Source of the DNA: AV2 sp035637175
GTDB lineage: Bacteria; Verrucomicrobiota; Verrucomicrobiia; Limisphaerales; AV2
NCBI GenBank assembly: GCA_035637175.1
Contig: DASPXS010000475.1
Location: forward strand, 1 to 5,803
Length of the DNA: 5,803 bases
Direction of reading: 5' to 3'
Position numbers and translations under genes: made by a program. Shown one piece after another: positions 4,346-5,803 of the stretch. The first letter of the stretch is position 1; every line of letters begins with the position of its first letter. The notes beneath the pieces were generated by a model. It had not been told where the DNA came from. It ran no database searches and was given only the letters and a program-made list of their open reading frames with translations.

Positions 4346-5803
4346 CGGTCGCGTTCGGATGACTTTTCCGCTTGAATCCCGGCGTTCAGCAATGAGCTGA
4401 TCGGGCGCCTGCCCTTCCTCGACCCAACGGACGATTGCCTCCATTTGTCCGGTGGGCGTCAATCCCGCGCCATGGAAGCCGTGATCGACGCCCGGCGCCA
4501 GGAACAATCGCGCAAATTGCGACACCTTTTCTGCCCCGCCCATTTGTTGTTCAACCCGCTTGTAGTAATCGATGGTGCCGTCCGCCGGAATGAGTTGGTC
4601 GGCCAGGCCGTGATAGATGATGACCTTACCGCCCCGGTCGCGGAAACGCGCGAGGTCCGGATCGTCGGTTCCGATGACGGCGCCGAACTCCTCGACCGAT
4701 TGTCTCCAGAGCAGTTCAAATCCCGCGGGCGTCAATGTCGTCCAGTCCAACTTCGGATTCTGGAGTAAGAAGTATTGGAACCACTCCAACGGGATGCTGA
4801 ACGGTTTTCCCGTCAACGGCGAACCGCCCGTGCCGGCGAGGGCGAAGAGATCCGTGCCGCGCGCCAGCCCGTGCCAAAGGAACGTTCCGTCCTGCCCACG
4901 CGGGCCTTCCCAGATCTTGCGGACGACATCGGCGTCGGCGTCGGTGAACGTGTCGTCGCCGACCTTGGTGCCCACCAGCGCTTTCGGGTCGTAGGCGCAT
5001 CGTGTCGGGTCATCGATGACGCCATCCGTTACTCCGTCCAACGCGTCGCAGGCGGCCACCGCCGCGGCCGTGGCGGCGTCGAGCTTGGATTTCGTGACGA
5101 AGTTCTTGGCGGCGACCATTACGACCTGGGGCCAAAGATCGGCGGGAAGAAATCGATGCCAGTTGATCGCCGGGCAGGCTGAAACGATCCCGTCATAATC
5201 ATTCGGGTAACGTTGCGCTTCCATCAATCCCTGGCGTCCACCGGTCGAGCCCCCCACGAAATAGGAATAGCGCGGAGCCTTGCCATAGAACGCCTGGGTG
5301 AGCGCCTTGCCCACCACGGTCATTTCGTGAATGCCGAGGTAGGCATTGTCCACGATGGCCTGCCAGTTCAAGCGCCCGTTCGCGTCGAGCGCAAAGCTGC
5401 CGCTGCCGCCTTCGTGGCCGGTGTCGGTTGCGCCCGCGGCGTAACCCTGGGCCACCGGCCCGCGCAAGCTGCCGGCGCTTCCTCCGGAAAATCCACCGCC
5501 GCCGTTCCCGCGAAATCTTCCATTCCAATTGGTCGCCGGCAGACCGATGAATATTTTGACCCGATCGCCGGACAGCGGGTGCGTGATCGTGGCCGTGACG
5601 CGGCACGAACCGTCCGAGGGATCGAGCGCAGCGGAATCAATCGTGGTGTTGGGCAGAGAAAACTTGGCCAGGCTCTCACACGGGCACACCGGCGCGGCGT
5701 CAGGGAAGATCGGTTTTGGCGGAGTCTCCGCGGCTCGGACAAGAGTGATCGCGGCTGAAAGCGCTGTTACGAGGAAGATTCCCTTGATTCGCAGAAGACG
5801 ACC
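4256..5803 (-). CDS. Tannase/feruloyl esterase family alpha/beta hydrolase, secreted; 5' partial
   Basis: The frame runs off the right edge. The in-frame GTG at 5689 is internal, because the 38 codons upstream encode a signal peptide (RLLRIK, then GIFLVTALSAAITLV, cleavage near VRA-AE). No ATG, GTG or TTG precedes it in the window, so the start lies just outside. Numbered from the edge, the Tannase-family body carries GGSTGGRQGL with nucleophile Ser186, GLADQLIP with Asp402 and GVDHGFHGAG with His441. The lid contains CDALDGVTDGVIDDPTRC (252-269), a calcium-binding loop shared by tannases, feruloyl esterases and MHETase. FPQVAKYKGSGSTDEAENF is the family's usual C-terminus, so the protein is complete at that end. 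Relatives hydrolyse gallate, ferulate or similar aromatic esters outside the cytoplasm. The family's CS-D-HC cysteines are Gly here, and the usual C-terminal cysteines are Phe and Ser. The substrate is unknown. Its last 90 bases overlap the convergent nucleotidyltransferase frame. Confidence 0.92.
   Translation of the reverse strand, partial: GRLLRIKGIFLVTALSAAITLVRAAETPPKPIFPDAAPVCPCESLAKFSLPNTTIDSAALDPSDGSCRVTATITHPLSGDRVKIFIGLPATNWNGRFRGNGGGGFSGGSAGSLRGPVAQGYAAGATDTGHEGGSGSFALDANGRLNWQAIVDNAYLGIHEMTVVGKALTQAFYGKAPRYSYFVGGSTGGRQGLMEAQRYPNDYDGIVSACPAINWHRFLPADLWPQVVMVAAKNFVTKSKLDAATAAAVAACDALDGVTDGVIDDPTRCAYDPKALVGTKVGDDTFTDADADVVRKIWEGPRGQDGTFLWHGLARGTDLFALAGTGGSPLTGKPFSIPLEWFQYFLLQNPKLDWTTLTPAGFELLWRQSVEEFGAVIGTDDPDLARFRDRGGKVIIYHGLADQLIPADGTIDYYKRVEQQMGGAEKVSQFARLFLAPGVDHGFHGAGLTPTGQMEAIVRWVEEGQAPDQLIAERRDSSGKVIRTRPLFPFPQVAKYKGSGSTDEAENFVSRPAGQ

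Noticed and set aside
5213..5758. Plus-strand open frame (181 codons) over the tannase-like gene
   Set aside because: It is antisense to strongly conserved tannase-family motifs, Arg/Ala-rich, and without a recognisable domain.
1..5803. CRISPR array, tRNA, rRNA, transposase or phage genes
   Set aside because: Looked for by eye on both strands; no regularly spaced repeats, no cloverleaf or rRNA motifs and no integrase/transposase signatures were seen. The only tandem repeats are the 18-bp duplication and the 10-bp units described.

Overview
The window is GC-rich, tightly packed bacterial DNA with four exported or probably exported proteins and one small two-gene module. I read it as chromosomal DNA of an environmental Verrucomicrobiota-like bacterium (Pedosphaera/Limisphaerales type), or possibly a Planctomycetota or Acidobacteriota relative. 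The reasons are the domain set (SGNH hydrolase joined to a 3-keto-disaccharide hydrolase/DUF1080 domain, a CE15-type glucuronoyl esterase, a tannase/feruloyl-esterase protein), the small-ORF plus nucleotidyltransferase pair, and short repeat/palindrome elements of a kind I associate with those genomes. The taxonomy is inference from gene content; no rRNA or marker gene is present.

Layout. (1) 3-812, plus: 3' end of a fused SGNH-hydrolase/DUF1080 gene that enters from the left edge. (2) 813-1093: gap between convergent genes, with a perfect 11-bp-stem hairpin at 1025-1049. (3) 1094-1618, minus: small secreted DUF1579-like protein. (4) 1619-1944: divergent intergenic region with no confident gene. 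(5) 1945-3441, plus: secreted CE15-type glucuronoyl methylesterase-like hydrolase ending in an alanine run encoded by a 16-bp palindrome. (6) 3445-3654 and 3626-4345, plus: a 69-residue protein overlapping a DxD nucleotidyltransferase, starting 3 bases after the esterase stop. The nucleotidyltransferase carries an in-frame 18-bp tandem duplication and has apparently lost its native C-terminus to a short dispersed repeat at about 4153, after which it reads antisense into the next gene. (7) 4256-5803, minus: tannase/feruloyl esterase family hydrolase whose signal peptide is visible at the right edge; its true start lies just outside.

Biology. Three of the genes look like parts of a plant-polysaccharide side-chain toolkit: an SGNH esterase with a sugar-active domain, a CE15 enzyme for glucuronoyl esters (the lignin-carbohydrate linkage) and a tannase-family enzyme for phenolic esters. 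They are on different strands and do not form one operon, so cooperation is suggested only by function and proximity. The 69-aa protein/nucleotidyltransferase pair resembles a toxin-antitoxin-like or accessory module that has landed between them and is probably decaying.

I found no rRNA, tRNA, CRISPR array, transposase or phage gene. The points most worth a second look are the eroded nucleotidyltransferase module with its repeat junction, and the tannase-family protein that lacks the cysteines flanking its catalytic Ser and His.
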